Below the pieces are notes generated by a model. That model was given only the letters and a program-made list of their open reading frames with translations. It ran no database searches and was not told where the DNA came from. Positions 40,127-49,337 of a stretch of 64,000 bases of DNA are shown one piece after another (positions within the stretch are counted from its first letter, which is position 1; each line of letters begins with the position of its first letter). The DNA comes from Stenotrophomonas sp. ASS1. GTDB lineage: Bacteria; Pseudomonadota; Gammaproteobacteria; Xanthomonadales; Xanthomonadaceae. The stretch covers positions 826,001 to 890,000 of the forward strand of contig NZ_CP031167.1 of assembly GCF_004346925.1 (NCBI RefSeq), written 5' to 3'. Made by a program: the position numbers and the translations under genes.

Positions 40127-41335
40127 TCAACCCTTGATCACGCCCAGCTCGACACCGATGCGGGTGAACGCATCGATTGCGCGGTCCAGATGCTCGCGAC
40201 TGTGCGCGGCGCTGATCTGGGTGCGGATGCGCGCCTGGCCCTTGGGCACCACCGGGAAGAAGAAGCCGATCGCGTAGATGCCTTCTTCCAGCAGGCGCTC
40301 GGCGAACTTCTGCGCCAGCGGTGCGTCGTACAGCATCACCGGGCTGATCGGGTGTACGCCCGGCTTCACGTCGAAACCGGCGGCGACCATCTTTTCGCGG
40401 AAGTAGCGGGTGTTTTCCACCAGGGTGTCGCGCAGATCGTCAGCGGCGGCCAGCATCTCGAACGCTTTGATGCCGGCGGCCACCACATGCGGCGGCAGCG
40501 AGTTGGAGAACAGGTACGGGCGCGAACGCTGGCGAAGCAGCTCGATCACCTCGGCGCTGGCGCAGGTGAAGCCGCCCAGTGCACCACCCATGGCCTTGCC
40601 CAGGGTGCCGGTGATGATGTCGATCTTTTCCAGCACGCCCTTCACTTCGGCCGAGCCGCGGCCGGTGGCACCGAGGAAGCCGGTAGCGTGGCATTCGTCG
40701 ATGTGCACCAGCGCGTTGTACTTCTTCGCCAGCGCGGTGATCTCGTCCAGCGGCGCAATGAAGCCGTCCATCGAGAACACGCCGTCGGTGGTGATCAGCT
40801 TGGTCTTGCAGCCGGCGGCATCGGCGGCCTGCAGCTGGGCTTCCAGGTCGGCCATGTCGCAGTTGGCGTAGCGGAAGCGCTTGGCCTTGCACAGGCGCAC
40901 GCCGTCGATGATCGAGGCGTGGTTCAGTGCATCGGAAATGATCGCGTCGTTCTCACCGAGCAGCGGTTCGAACAGGCCGCCGTTGGCGTCGAAACAGGCC
41001 GCGTACAGAATGGTGTCCTGCTTGCCGAAGAAGTCGGCAATCTGCTTCTCCAGCTGCTTGTGCAGGTCCTGGGTGCCGCAGATGAAGCGCACCGAGGCCA
41101 TGCCGAAGCCGTGGGTATCCAGCGCATCCTTGGCGGCCTGGATCAGGTCCGGATGGTCGGCCAGGCCCAGGTAGTTGTTGGCACAGAAGTTCAGCACCTT
41201 GCGGCCATCCTCGAGGGTGATCTCGGCCGACTGCGGGCTGGTGATGATCCGCTCGGACTTGAACAGGCCCTGGGCGCGGATGGCGTCCAGTTCCTCGGCG
41301 TAGTGGCGGGTCAGGGCGGAGGAGGCGTCGGTCAT
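40127..41335 (-). CDS. kbl: Glycine C-acetyltransferase (2-amino-3-ketobutyrate CoA ligase)
   Basis: 402 aa, PLP-dependent alpha-oxoamine synthase, converting 2-amino-3-ketobutyrate and CoA to glycine and acetyl-CoA. The PLP Lys is in '[20 protein letters not shown]'. '[20 protein letters not shown]' and '[18 protein letters not shown]' are family marks. It acts right after Tdh in threonine degradation. Here kbl and tdh are on the same strand but separated by a porin gene of opposite direction. Confidence 0.96.
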   Translation of the reverse strand: MTDASSALTRHYAEELDAIRAQGLFKSERIITSPQSAEITLEDGRKVLNFCANNYLGLADHPDLIQAAKDALDTHGFGMASVRFICGTQDLHKQLEKQIADFFGKQDTILYAACFDANGGLFEPLLGENDAIISDALNHASIIDGVRLCKAKRFRYANCDMADLEAQLQAADAAGCKTKLITTDGVFSMDGFIAPLDEITALAKKYNALVHIDECHATGFLGATGRGSAEVKGVLEKIDIITGTLGKAMGGALGGFTCASAEVIELLRQRSRPYLFSNSLPPHVVAAGIKAFEMLAAADDLRDTLVENTRYFREKMVAAGFDVKPGVHPISPVMLYDAPLAQKFAERLLEEGIYAIGFFFPVVPKGQARIRTQISAAHSREHLDRAIDAFTRIGVELGVIKG

Positions 41336-41533
41336 GGCGTGGGCACGGCTCTGAACGGGGAAACCGTTGATTCTACCGGGCTACGACGGCCTTCGACCGG
41401 GCCGGGCAGGGCACCGCCACGGGTGGCACATGTTGCATCGCAATAGCAAACGGGTTAAAAATTCGTGAACCGCGCCTGTCTGGCGCCGGTTGCCCGCTCC
41501 CCCTTCCCGCCCCCGCCACCCTCGGAGACGCCC

Positions 41534-42229
41534 ATGAAGCACGCCCGTGCCTGCCTCGCCATTGCCGCTGCCCTGACCCTGGCCGCCCCGTTCGCCGCCA
41601 GCGCCCAGGAAAACGAATCGCCGTACAGCTGGAACGTCACCGCTGTTTCCGATTACCTGTTCCGTGGTGTGTCGCAGACCGACGAGGATCCGACCCTGCA
41701 GGCCGGTTTCACCTACACCAGCCCGGTTGGCCTGTACGCAGGCGTGTGGGGCTCGGGCGTGGATTTTGGTGCGGGTGACCCGAAGACCGAGGTCGACTAC
41801 CTGATCGGCTACGGCGTGGACGTCACCGAGCGCGTCAACTTCGACGTGCTGCTGAACCGCTACACCTACCTGAAGTCCAGCCACCAGAACTACAACGAGC
41901 TGATCACCACCACCACGCTGGATGACACCTACAAGCTGACGGTGGCCTACACCAACGATGTCTGGAACAGCAGCACCGATGGCTGGTACTTCGGCCTGGG
42001 CGGCAGCTGGGGCCTGCCGAAGGACTTCACCCTGAATGCCAACGTCGGTCGCAGCACCTTCGAGGACGGCATCGCCAAGGACTACACCGACTGGAACGTC
42101 GGCGTCGCGCGCCAGTTCGGCCTGTTCAACGTCGGCCTGGGCTACTACGGCACCGACGGCAACGGCCGTGACAATTCCGGCAAGCTGGCCCACAGCCGCG
42201 TGATGCTGAGCGTCGCGATCGGTAACTGA
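41534..42229 (+). CDS. TorF-family putative porin
   Basis: 231 aa. Signal peptide 'MKHARACLAIAAALTLAAPF' ending AASA, mature 'QENESPYSWNVTAVSDYLFR'. The motif 'SDYLFRGVSQTDEDPTLQAG' and alternating beta strands through to 'HSRVMLSVAIGN' match the TorF/Gcw_chp outer membrane family. Substrate unknown. Inserted between kbl and tdh on the opposite strand. Followed by a strong terminator. Confidence 0.85.
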   Translation: MKHARACLAIAAALTLAAPFAASAQENESPYSWNVTAVSDYLFRGVSQTDEDPTLQAGFTYTSPVGLYAGVWGSGVDFGAGDPKTEVDYLIGYGVDVTERVNFDVLLNRYTYLKSSHQNYNELITTTTLDDTYKLTVAYTNDVWNSSTDGWYFGLGGSWGLPKDFTLNANVGRSTFEDGIAKDYTDWNVGVARQFGLFNVGLGYYGTDGNGRDNSGKLAHSRVMLSVAIGN

Positions 42230-42251
42230 TGCGCCTTCGCTGATGTCCACG

Positions 42252-42278
42252 AAAAAGGCGCCCAATGGGCGCCTTTTT
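42252..42278. terminator. Bidirectional terminator after the TorF-type porin
   Basis: Perfect 12-bp stem AAAAAGGCGCCC/GGGCGCCTTTTT with loop AAT. A-tract on one side and T-tract on the other make it functional in both directions, serving the porin (+) and tdh (-). Confidence 0.85.
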
Positions 42279-42316
42279 CAATTTCAGCCGCATGCCTTAC
42301 CCCGGCTGGGGGAGAG

Positions 42317-42397
42317 CCCCCTTGTTGTTCAAGGGGGCGCGCCGACGGCGCGGGGATAAGGAAACCTGCGGGGGAATTGACCCGAAGGGTCAATTCC
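42317..42397. repeat. Two further hairpins at the tdh 3' end
   Basis: CCCCCTTG/CAAGGGGG (42317-42337) and GGAATTGACCC/GGGTCAATTCC (42373-42397, loop GAA). The second overlaps the tdh stop codon (42390-42392). A CGCGCC/GGCGCG stem lies between them. They probably add to termination or 3'-end protection. Confidence 0.5.
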
Positions 42398-43412
42398 AGC
42401 TCAACACAACCTTGCCGGCCTTGCCTTCTTCCATCAGGTCGAAGCCCTTCTGGAAGTCGTCGATCGGCAGCTGGTGGGTCATCACCTTGCCGAGCGGGAA
42501 GCCGGACAGCACCAGCTGGGTCATCTTGTACCAGGTCTCGTACATCTTGCGGCCGTAGATGCCCTGCACGGTCAGGCCCTTGAAGATGATCTTGTCCCAG
42601 TCGCAGCCGGCGCCCTTGGGCATGATGCCGAGCATGGCGATCTTGCCGCCGTGGTACATGCAATCGAGCATGTCGTTGAACGCGCGCGGGTTGCCGCTCA
42701 TTTCCAGGCCCACGTCGAAGCCCTCCATGTGCAGTTCCTTCATCACGTCCTTCAGCGACTGGTTGGCCACGTTGACCACGCGGGTGGCACCCATGTCGGC
42801 GGCCAGCTTCAGGCGGAAGTCGTTGACGTCGGTCACCACCACGTTGCGCGCACCGATGTGCTTGCAGATGCCGGCGGCGATGATGCCGATCGGGCCGGCA
42901 CCGGTGATCAGAACGTCTTCACCGATCACGTTGAACTCCAGCGCGCAATGCGCGGCGTTGCCGTACGGATCGAAGAACGCGGCCAGCTCGGACGGAATCT
43001 GGTCCGGGATCGGCCACAGGTTGCTGGCCGGCATCACCATGTACTCGGCGAAGGCGCCGTTGACGTTGACGCCGATGCCGACGGTGTTCGGGCACAGGTG
43101 CGGGCGGCCGCCACGGCAGTTGCGGCAGTGGCCGCAGACGATGTGGCCTTCGGCCGAGACGCGCTGGCCGATTTCATAGCCGGTCACGGCCGAGCCGAGT
43201 GCGGCGACGCGACCGACGAATTCGTGGCCGATGGTCAGGCCCGGCTTGATGGTGCGCTGGCTCCACTCGTCCCACAGGTAGATGTGCAGGTCGGTGCCGC
43301 AGATCGCGGTCTTCTCGAGCTTGATCAGGACCTCGTTCGGGCCCGGGGTCGGAACCGGAACTTCTTCCAGCCAGATGCCCTTGGCCGCTTCGCGCTTGAC
43401 CAGGGCCTTCAT
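42390..43412 (-). CDS. tdh: L-threonine 3-dehydrogenase
   Basis: 340 aa from 43412. Zinc- and NAD-dependent, oxidises threonine to 2-amino-3-ketobutyrate for Kbl. The catalytic zinc region is '[12 protein letters not shown]' and 'IGHEFVGRV'; the structural zinc loop is '[15 protein letters not shown]'; the NAD fold is '[18 protein letters not shown]'. Start '[12 protein letters not shown]' is the family start. In-frame ATGs at 43427 and 43442 would add 5-10 residues and cannot be excluded, as none has a clear ribosome-binding site. Confidence 0.95.
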   Translation of the reverse strand: MKALVKREAAKGIWLEEVPVPTPGPNEVLIKLEKTAICGTDLHIYLWDEWSQRTIKPGLTIGHEFVGRVAALGSAVTGYEIGQRVSAEGHIVCGHCRNCRGGRPHLCPNTVGIGVNVNGAFAEYMVMPASNLWPIPDQIPSELAAFFDPYGNAAHCALEFNVIGEDVLITGAGPIGIIAAGICKHIGARNVVVTDVNDFRLKLAADMGATRVVNVANQSLKDVMKELHMEGFDVGLEMSGNPRAFNDMLDCMYHGGKIAMLGIMPKGAGCDWDKIIFKGLTVQGIYGRKMYETWYKMTQLVLSGFPLGKVMTHQLPIDDFQKGFDLMEEGKAGKVVLSWN

Positions 43413-43579
43413 CGTTTGCTGCGCCATCGGGGTGGAACTCATCAGGGGGAAAGCGCGGATTATAGGGTGCCGCGCGGATTTCCCATGTTGCGCTGCGGGT
43501 GCAGTGGCGGAACGAAAGGCGTGCGCCGGCGGGCGTTTCGAACGTGCTGCGAACAGCAGCGCCTCCCTGGTTCGGGAAA

Positions 43580-43681
43580 GGGGGCGTGGTCACCCTGGCC
43601 AGGACACGCAAAAGCCCCTCCATGGTGCTCGATGGCGCCATCCATGGCGCCAACGGTCCCGTCCAGGGTGACCACGCCCCC
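43580..43681 (-). repeat. Long hairpin element, copy E
   Basis: Perfect 19-bp arms (43580-43598 and 43663-43681), extendable to 26 with two mismatches. The loop contains GGCGCCAT/ATGGCGCC (43634-43651) and, on the minus strand, matches the restored loop of copy C. It stands alone in the 399-base tdh/peptidase intergenic region, without the outer inverted repeats seen in islands 1 and 2. The rest of that gap shows no gene. Confidence 0.8.
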
Positions 43682-43811
43682 TCTGGACGATTTCCGTGTG
43701 CGCGGCCGACGTGCGCGTGGCAGAGCAAGAAGCAGGCCCATGACTTCCGGGGTTCGGGCCGGGGCAGGGCGGCGGGCTACAATCGAAGGTTCCACTACCA
43801 GGGGCCGCTCC

Positions 43812-45974
43812 ATGCGCTCGAACCTGCTTGCATTCTCCATCGTCGCCAGCCTCGGGCTGGCCCAGGTCGCCCATGCCGCTGAAGGCATGTGGGTGCCGCA
43901 GCAGCTGCCGGAAATCGCCGGCCCGCTGCAGAAGGCCGGCCTGAAGCTGTCCCCGGAACAGCTGGCCAACCTGACCGGCGACCCGATGGGCGCCGTCGTT
44001 GCCCTCGGCGGCTGCACCGCCAGCTTCGTCTCGCCGCAGGGCCTGGTGGTCACCAACCACCACTGTGCCTACGGCGCCATCCAGCTGAATTCGACCGCGC
44101 AGAAGAACCTGATCAAGGACGGCTTCAACGCGCCGACCCTGAAGGACGAACTGAGTGCCGGCCCGAACGCCCGCGTGTTCGTGCTCGACCAGATCACCGA
44201 CGTCACCGCCCAGGCCAAGGCCGCCATTGCTGGCGCCGGCAACGACCCGCTGGCCCGCAGCCGCGCGCTGGACGCCTTCGACAAGGCCCAGGTCGCCGCC
44301 TGTGAAGCCGATGCCGGCTTCCGCTGCCGCCTGTACAGCTTCTCCGGCGGCAACACCTACCGCCTGTTCCGCAACATGGAAATCAAGGACGTGCGCCTGG
44401 TCTACGCGCCCCCGGGCAGCGTCGGCAAGTTCGGTGGCGACGTCGACAACTGGATGTGGCCGCGCCACACCGGCGACTTCTCGTTCTACCGGGCCTATGT
44501 GGGCAAGGACGGCAAGCCGGCCGCCTTCGCCGCCGACAACGTGCCGTACCAGCCCAAGCACTTCCTGAAGTTCGCCGACCAGCCGCTGGGCGCCGACGAC
44601 TTCGTGATGGTGGCCGGCTACCCGGGCCGCACCAACCGCTATGCACTGGCCGGTGAGTTCAACGAAACCGCCAGCTTCACCTACCCGACCATCGCCAAGC
44701 ACTACAACGCAGTGCTGAAAATGATCGCCGACGCCGGCAAGGCCGACGCCGACGTCAAGGTGAAGTACGCAGCGACCGCCGCCAGCATGAACAACGTGGC
44801 CAAGAACTACCTGGGCCAGCTGGAAGGCTTCAAGCGCATCGACGCCGCCGGCCAGAAGCAGGCTGAAGAAGCCGCCGTGCTGGCCTGGCTGAAGAAGCAG
44901 GGTGCTGCCGGCAAGCCGGCCCTGGCCGCCCACGCGCAGCTGCTCAAGCATCTGGATACCAGCAAGTCGACCCGCGAACGCGACCTGTTCGTCGGCCAGT
45001 TCAACAACACCTCGGCCGTTGGCGCAGCGATCACCCTGTACCGCCTGTCGATCGAACGCAGCAAGCCGGATGCCGAGCGCGAAGCCGGTTACCAGGAACG
45101 CGACCTGACCACCATCGAAGGTGGCCTGAAGCAGATGGACCGTCGCTACGTGGCAAAGATGGACCAGCAGCTGCAGACCTACTGGCTGGACCAGTACGTG
45201 GCCCTGCCGGCCGCGCAGCGCGACAACGAAGTGCTGAACAAGTGGCTGGCCGGCAGCGATGCCGCTGCGGTCAAGTCGCTGGTGAACAAGCTGGGCGGCA
45301 CCGAGCTGGGCAGCCTGGACAATCGCCTGAAGTGGTTCAAGGCCGACCGTGCCGCGTTTGAAGCCAGCAGCGATCCGGCCATCCAGTACGCCGTGGCCGT
45401 CATGCCGGCACTGCTGAAGCAGGAAGAGCAGAAGAAGATCCGCGAAGGCGAATCGCTGACCGCCCGCCCGCTGTACCTGCAGGCCGTGGCCGACTACAAG
45501 AAGAGCCAGGGCGAGTTCGTCTATCCGGATGCCAACCTGTCGCTGCGCATCACCTTCGGCAACGTCATGGGCTATGGCAAGGACGGCGTGAAGTACACCC
45601 CGTTCACCACCCTGGAAGGCGTGGCGGCGAAGGAAACCGGTGAAGATCCGTTCGATTCGCCGAAGGCGCTGCTCGATGCGGTCAAGGCCAAGCGTTACGG
45701 CGGCCTGGAAGACAAGCGCATTGGTTCAGTGCCGGTGAACTTCCTGTCCAACCTGGACATCACCGGCGGCAACTCCGGTTCGCCGGTGCTGGATGCCAAC
45801 GGCAAGCTGGTCGGCCTGGCCTTCGATGGCAACTGGGAATCGGTCAGCTCCAACTGGGTGTTCGACCCGGTGATGACCCGCATGATCGCCGTCGACAGCC
45901 GCTACATGCAGTGGATCATGCAGGAAGTGGCGCCGGCGCCGCAGCTGCTGAAGGAACTGAACCTGGTCAAGTAA
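43812..45974 (+). CDS. S46-family dipeptidyl peptidase (DPP7-like)
   Basis: 720 aa. Signal peptide 'MRSNLLAFSIVASLGLAQVA' ending HA. Chymotrypsin-fold serine exopeptidase releasing dipeptides in the periplasm. The catalytic His is in 'VVTNHHCAYGAIQ' and the Ser in 'ITGGNSGSPVLDANG' (residue 655). Eighteen residues on, position 673 is Gly ('GLAFDGNWE'). In characterised enzymes Gly at this place gives DPP7 preference for hydrophobic P1 residues, Arg gives DPP11 acidic preference. A long open frame upstream is antisense to tdh and not coding. Confidence 0.94.
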   Translation: MRSNLLAFSIVASLGLAQVAHAAEGMWVPQQLPEIAGPLQKAGLKLSPEQLANLTGDPMGAVVALGGCTASFVSPQGLVVTNHHCAYGAIQLNSTAQKNLIKDGFNAPTLKDELSAGPNARVFVLDQITDVTAQAKAAIAGAGNDPLARSRALDAFDKAQVAACEADAGFRCRLYSFSGGNTYRLFRNMEIKDVRLVYAPPGSVGKFGGDVDNWMWPRHTGDFSFYRAYVGKDGKPAAFAADNVPYQPKHFLKFADQPLGADDFVMVAGYPGRTNRYALAGEFNETASFTYPTIAKHYNAVLKMIADAGKADADVKVKYAATAASMNNVAKNYLGQLEGFKRIDAAGQKQAEEAAVLAWLKKQGAAGKPALAAHAQLLKHLDTSKSTRERDLFVGQFNNTSAVGAAITLYRLSIERSKPDAEREAGYQERDLTTIEGGLKQMDRRYVAKMDQQLQTYWLDQYVALPAAQRDNEVLNKWLAGSDAAAVKSLVNKLGGTELGSLDNRLKWFKADRAAFEASSDPAIQYAVAVMPALLKQEEQKKIREGESLTARPLYLQAVADYKKSQGEFVYPDANLSLRITFGNVMGYGKDGVKYTPFTTLEGVAAKETGEDPFDSPKALLDAVKAKRYGGLEDKRIGSVPVNFLSNLDITGGNSGSPVLDANGKLVGLAFDGNWESVSSNWVFDPVMTRMIAVDSRYMQWIMQEVAPAPQLLKELNLVK

Positions 45975-45996
45975 GGTTCGCGGTTCGGGGCGGTCC

Positions 45997-46056
45997 ATCC
46001 ACGCATGGCGTGGATCTACTGCCTGTACCGATGGTAGTGCAGGCCGCTGGCCGGCA
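45997..46056. repeat. SMAG-variant palindromes
   Basis: ATCCACGCATGGCGTGGATCTAC (by position 45997-46019) and GTAGTGCAGGCCGCTGGCCGGCA (46034-46056). The first has the stem type also seen at 26734-26757. Confidence 0.75.
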
Positions 46057-46084
46057 ACCTCGACCAGATAGCCGGAGTTTCCGA

Positions 46085-46114
46085 AACCCCGCGACCCACG
46101 TCGCGGGGTTTTTT
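46085..46114 (+). terminator. Terminator after the S46 peptidase
   Basis: Stem AACCCCGCGA/TCGCGGGGTT with 6-base loop CCCACG, followed by TTTT (46109-46114 T-run). Strong intrinsic terminator. Confidence 0.85.
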
Positions 46115-46223
46115 CATGCCTGGCCCGGCCCGGTGCGCCGAACAGGTATCATCCCTGTTCCGCGTACTTCACAGGATGTGAACGAAACGCGGAAACCTCC
46201 TCCCCCCAGGACCCCTTGCACGC

Positions 46224-46868
46224 ATGCGCATCCTGCTTGCCCGCCACGGCGAAACGCCGTGGAACGCCGAAGGCCGCTACCAGGGCCAGATCGATATTCC
46301 GCTTTCGCCGATCGGTGAAGCCCAGGCCCAGGCATTGGGTGCCCGCCTGGCCTCGGTGGACATCACCCGTGCCGTTGCCTCGCCGCTGTCGCGCGCGCAG
46401 CGCACCGCGCAGCTGGCGCTTGGCGCCGCCCGCGCCGACATGCTGCTGACCGAGCCGGAGCTGCAGGAAATCGCCCACGGCGAATGGGAAGGGTTGCTGG
46501 CCAGCGAGATCCACGAGAAGGATCCGTCGCGCCTGCAGGCCTGGCGCGAGGAACCCGATACCGTGCTGATGCCCGGCGGCGAATCGCTGCGGCTGGTGCT
46601 GGAGCGCAGCTGGCGCGGCCTGGCCCGGGCCACCGAAGGCCTCGGCGAGCACGACACCCTGCTGGTGGTTGCCCATGACGCGGTCAACCGCGTGATCCTG
46701 TGCAAGGTGCTGGGCCTGCCGATTTCCCGCCTGTGGACCTTCCGCCAGGCGCCGACCACGCTCAACCTGCTCGAAGGCGCCGACCTGGACAGCCTGGAAG
46801 TGGTGCGCCTGAACGACTGCGCCCACCACACGCCGTTCTTCGGCGAAGCCAAGCACCGCGCACTCTGA
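46224..46868 (+). CDS. Histidine phosphatase family protein (GpmB-like)
   Basis: 214 aa. Phosphoglycerate mutase-like fold with catalytic 'LARHGETPWNAEGRYQGQ' (phospho-His in RHG), 'SPLSRAQRTAQLAL', Glu in 'ELQEIAHGEWEGLL', and second His in 'LLVVAHDAVNR'. It could be a phosphatase of the GpmB or CobC type; the substrate is not predictable. 41 bases before folC, so possibly the first gene of that cluster. Confidence 0.88.
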   Translation: MRILLARHGETPWNAEGRYQGQIDIPLSPIGEAQAQALGARLASVDITRAVASPLSRAQRTAQLALGAARADMLLTEPELQEIAHGEWEGLLASEIHEKDPSRLQAWREEPDTVLMPGGESLRLVLERSWRGLARATEGLGEHDTLLVVAHDAVNRVILCKVLGLPISRLWTFRQAPTTLNLLEGADLDSLEVVRLNDCAHHTPFFGEAKHRAL

Positions 46869-46909
46869 CCCGCCACACCGAACCACCTGTACCTGCTGGA
46901 AGCACTGCC

Positions 46910-48181
46910 GTGACGAACACCCCGACCACCCTGGCCGATTGGCTGGATTACATTGAACGCCAGCACCCGGCGACCATCGACATGGGCCTGGAACGCGTGC
47001 GCGCCGTGGCCACGGCGATGGGTCTTGGCGCGCCGGCCGGGCGCACCATCGTGGTCGGTGGTACCAACGGCAAGGGCTCGACCGTGGCCTTCATCGAGGC
47101 CATCGGCCGTGCTGCCGGTTGGAAGGTCGGCGCCTACACCTCGCCGCACCTGCTGCGCTACAACGAACGCGTGCGCATCGATGGCCAGGACGTGGACGAT
47201 GCGGCGCTGATCGCTGCGTTCACTGCGGTCGAAGCCGCGCGTGGCGAGACCACGCTGACCTATTTCGAGTACGGCACGCTGGCCGCGCTGCAGCTGTTCG
47301 CCGACGCCGGGCTGGACCTGGCGGTGCTGGAAGTGGGCCTGGGCGGCCGCCTGGATGCGGTCAACATCGTCGACGCCGATGTATCGGTGATCACCACCGT
47401 GGACATCGACCATGCCGAGTGGCTGGGCGAGGACCGCGAAGCGATCGGCGCCGAGAAGGCCGGCATCATCCGTGGCTGGAAGCCGGTGATCCTGGGCGAG
47501 ACCGATCCGCCGTCCAGCGTGCTGGCGCGTGCCTATCTGGTCGGTGCCAACGCGATCCGCGGCGGCAGCGATTACTTCTACGAGCCGATCGACGCCCAGC
47601 GCTGGCGCTGGCGCGACGTCGGCCTGCGCATGGAGCTGCCGACCCCGGCGCTGGCCGGCCCGATCCAGCTGGCCAATGCCGGTGCTGCCATCGCCGCCCT
47701 GCGCGCGCTGGACAAGCCGGTGCCGCGTGCGGCGTGGGCCGCGGGTATCGCAGCAGCGCGAATCTCCGGCCGCATGCAGGCATTCGAGCGCGACGGCGTG
47801 CAGATCCGCGTGGACGTGGGCCACAACCCACAGGCGGCGGGCCAGCTGGCGCGTGCGCTGAAGGCCGAAGTGTCAGCCGGCCGCACCCTGGCGGTGTACG
47901 CCGCGTTGCAGGACAAGGACGCGGCGGGTGTGGTGCAGGCCCTGCAGGACGTGGTGGGCGAGTGGACCCTGGCCGGGCTGGACGGTCCGCGTGGGCAGAG
48001 CGCCGCTCAGCTGCAGGCACGCCTGAGCGGTACGGTGGCGGCCAAGGCACCGCTGGCCGATAGCGTCGAACAGGCGCTGGCGCAGGTGCTGGCCCAGGCT
48101 GAGCGGGGTGACCGGGTGCTGGTGTTCGGCTCCTTCCATACCGCCGCTGCGGCCCTGCAGTGGCTGCAGGGCGACGCCTGA
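46910..48181 (+). CDS. folC: Dihydrofolate/folylpolyglutamate synthase
   Basis: 423 aa starting at GTG 46910. Adds glutamates to dihydropteroate and folates in the cytoplasm. ATP-binding loop 'IVVGGTNGKGSTVAFIEAIG', then 'AYTSPHLLRYNERVRIDGQ', 'EVGLGGRLDAVNIVDADVSV' and 'ISGRMQAF'. The C-terminal Mur-ligase-like domain has 'VDVGHNPQAAGQLARAL'. Heads the folC-dedD-cvpA-purF order conserved in gammaproteobacteria. Confidence 0.95.
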   Translation: MTNTPTTLADWLDYIERQHPATIDMGLERVRAVATAMGLGAPAGRTIVVGGTNGKGSTVAFIEAIGRAAGWKVGAYTSPHLLRYNERVRIDGQDVDDAALIAAFTAVEAARGETTLTYFEYGTLAALQLFADAGLDLAVLEVGLGGRLDAVNIVDADVSVITTVDIDHAEWLGEDREAIGAEKAGIIRGWKPVILGETDPPSSVLARAYLVGANAIRGGSDYFYEPIDAQRWRWRDVGLRMELPTPALAGPIQLANAGAAIAALRALDKPVPRAAWAAGIAAARISGRMQAFERDGVQIRVDVGHNPQAAGQLARALKAEVSAGRTLAVYAALQDKDAAGVVQALQDVVGEWTLAGLDGPRGQSAAQLQARLSGTVAAKAPLADSVEQALAQVLAQAERGDRVLVFGSFHTAAAALQWLQGDA

Positions 48182-48262
48182 TCCGCGTTCAGCCAACGCC
48201 GACGCCGGCCGGTCCGGCACCCGTATAATCGACGGCAATCTCCGGACAGTTGCCTGCCTCAC

Positions 48263-49291
48263 GTGGATACGCCTCTGAAACAGCGTCTGATTGGTGCCAT
48301 CGTGCTGGTGGCACTGGCCGTGATTTTCCTGCCGATGCTGGTCAAGGGACCCGCACCCGACAGCGGTGTCGCCAATGTGCCGATCGCCGCGCCGGATGCG
48401 CCGGCCGATGGCCAGTTCGAAACCCGTGAGCTGCCGCTGGTCGCCCCGGCCGGTGGTGCCACCGGCCTGCAGGCCGGGCAGGCCAAGCCGCTGCAGGAGG
48501 CTGCCACGCCGGCTACGCCGCCGACCGTGGACACCTCGCCGGCAGTCGCCGCCGGCAACTATGCGGTCACCTTCGGTGCCTACGGCAGCAAGGCCGACGC
48601 CGATGCGGTGATCGCCTACCTGAAGCGCTCGCAGCTGCCGGGCTTCGCTGAAACGGCCACCATCAACGGCCGCCAGGCATGGCGCGTGCGCGTTGGACCT
48701 TACGCCGACCGTGCCCAGGCCGAAGCGGCCCGCCTGCAGGCGGTGAAGATCCGTGCGGATGTGAAGGCCGAAGTGATCACCCTGGACGCGGCGGCCGGCA
48801 GCAGTACTCCGGTTGCGGCCACCCCGGCACCGGCTGCGCCGAGCGCCAGCACCCCGTCCGCAGCTGTTGCGCCCTCGGCCAGCGGCAACCCGGTCCGCAG
48901 CGAAAGCCTGCCGCCGAGCACGCCAACGGCGACCGCGCCGCCGGCCGCCAAGCCGGAACCGCCGAAGCCGGCGCCGAAGCCCGAACCGAAGCCGGAGGCC
49001 ACCGCCAGCAAGCCGGCGACGGTGCCGACCACACCGGCAGCACCGGCTGCCAGCGGCGTCGGCTTTGCCGTGCAGCTGGGCGCGTTCGGTCAGGCCAACG
49101 ATGCCAATGCCCTGCGCGACAAGGTTCGTGCCGCTGGTTTCAGCGCTTTCGTCGAGCAGGTGCGCACGGACAAGGGCACCCTGCATCGCGTCCGCGTCGG
49201 GCCGGTGGCCAACCGCGCTGACGCCGAGCAGCTGAAGGCGCAGGTCGCCGCCAAGGTCGGCGTGGCCGGCATGGTCCGACCGCACCCATGA
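48263..49291 (+). CDS. dedD: SPOR-domain protein, DedD-like
   Basis: 342 aa starting at GTG 48263. One N-terminal membrane anchor ('LIGAIVLVALAVIFLPMLV'), then two SPOR domains. The first ('NYAVTFGAYGSKADADAV') is around residues 97-170 and the second ('GFAVQLGAFGQANDANAL') is C-terminal, joined by a long Ala/Pro-rich linker. DedD of E. coli has one SPOR domain that binds denuded septal peptidoglycan; two is a difference. Between folC and cvpA as in E. coli. Confidence 0.9.
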   Translation: MDTPLKQRLIGAIVLVALAVIFLPMLVKGPAPDSGVANVPIAAPDAPADGQFETRELPLVAPAGGATGLQAGQAKPLQEAATPATPPTVDTSPAVAAGNYAVTFGAYGSKADADAVIAYLKRSQLPGFAETATINGRQAWRVRVGPYADRAQAEAARLQAVKIRADVKAEVITLDAAAGSSTPVAATPAPAAPSASTPSAAVAPSASGNPVRSESLPPSTPTATAPPAAKPEPPKPAPKPEPKPEATASKPATVPTTPAAPAASGVGFAVQLGAFGQANDANALRDKVRAAGFSAFVEQVRTDKGTLHRVRVGPVANRADAEQLKAQVAAKVGVAGMVRPHP

Positions 49292-49337
49292 CCCACGCGC
49301 AGCCCCGTTGCCAGCGCCGCCGAAGGAGCGGGGCGCC

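Noticed and set aside
42474..43811. Upstream extension of the S46 peptidase frame to over 1100 codons
   Set aside because: This part is antisense to tdh, and the true signal peptide starts at 43812.
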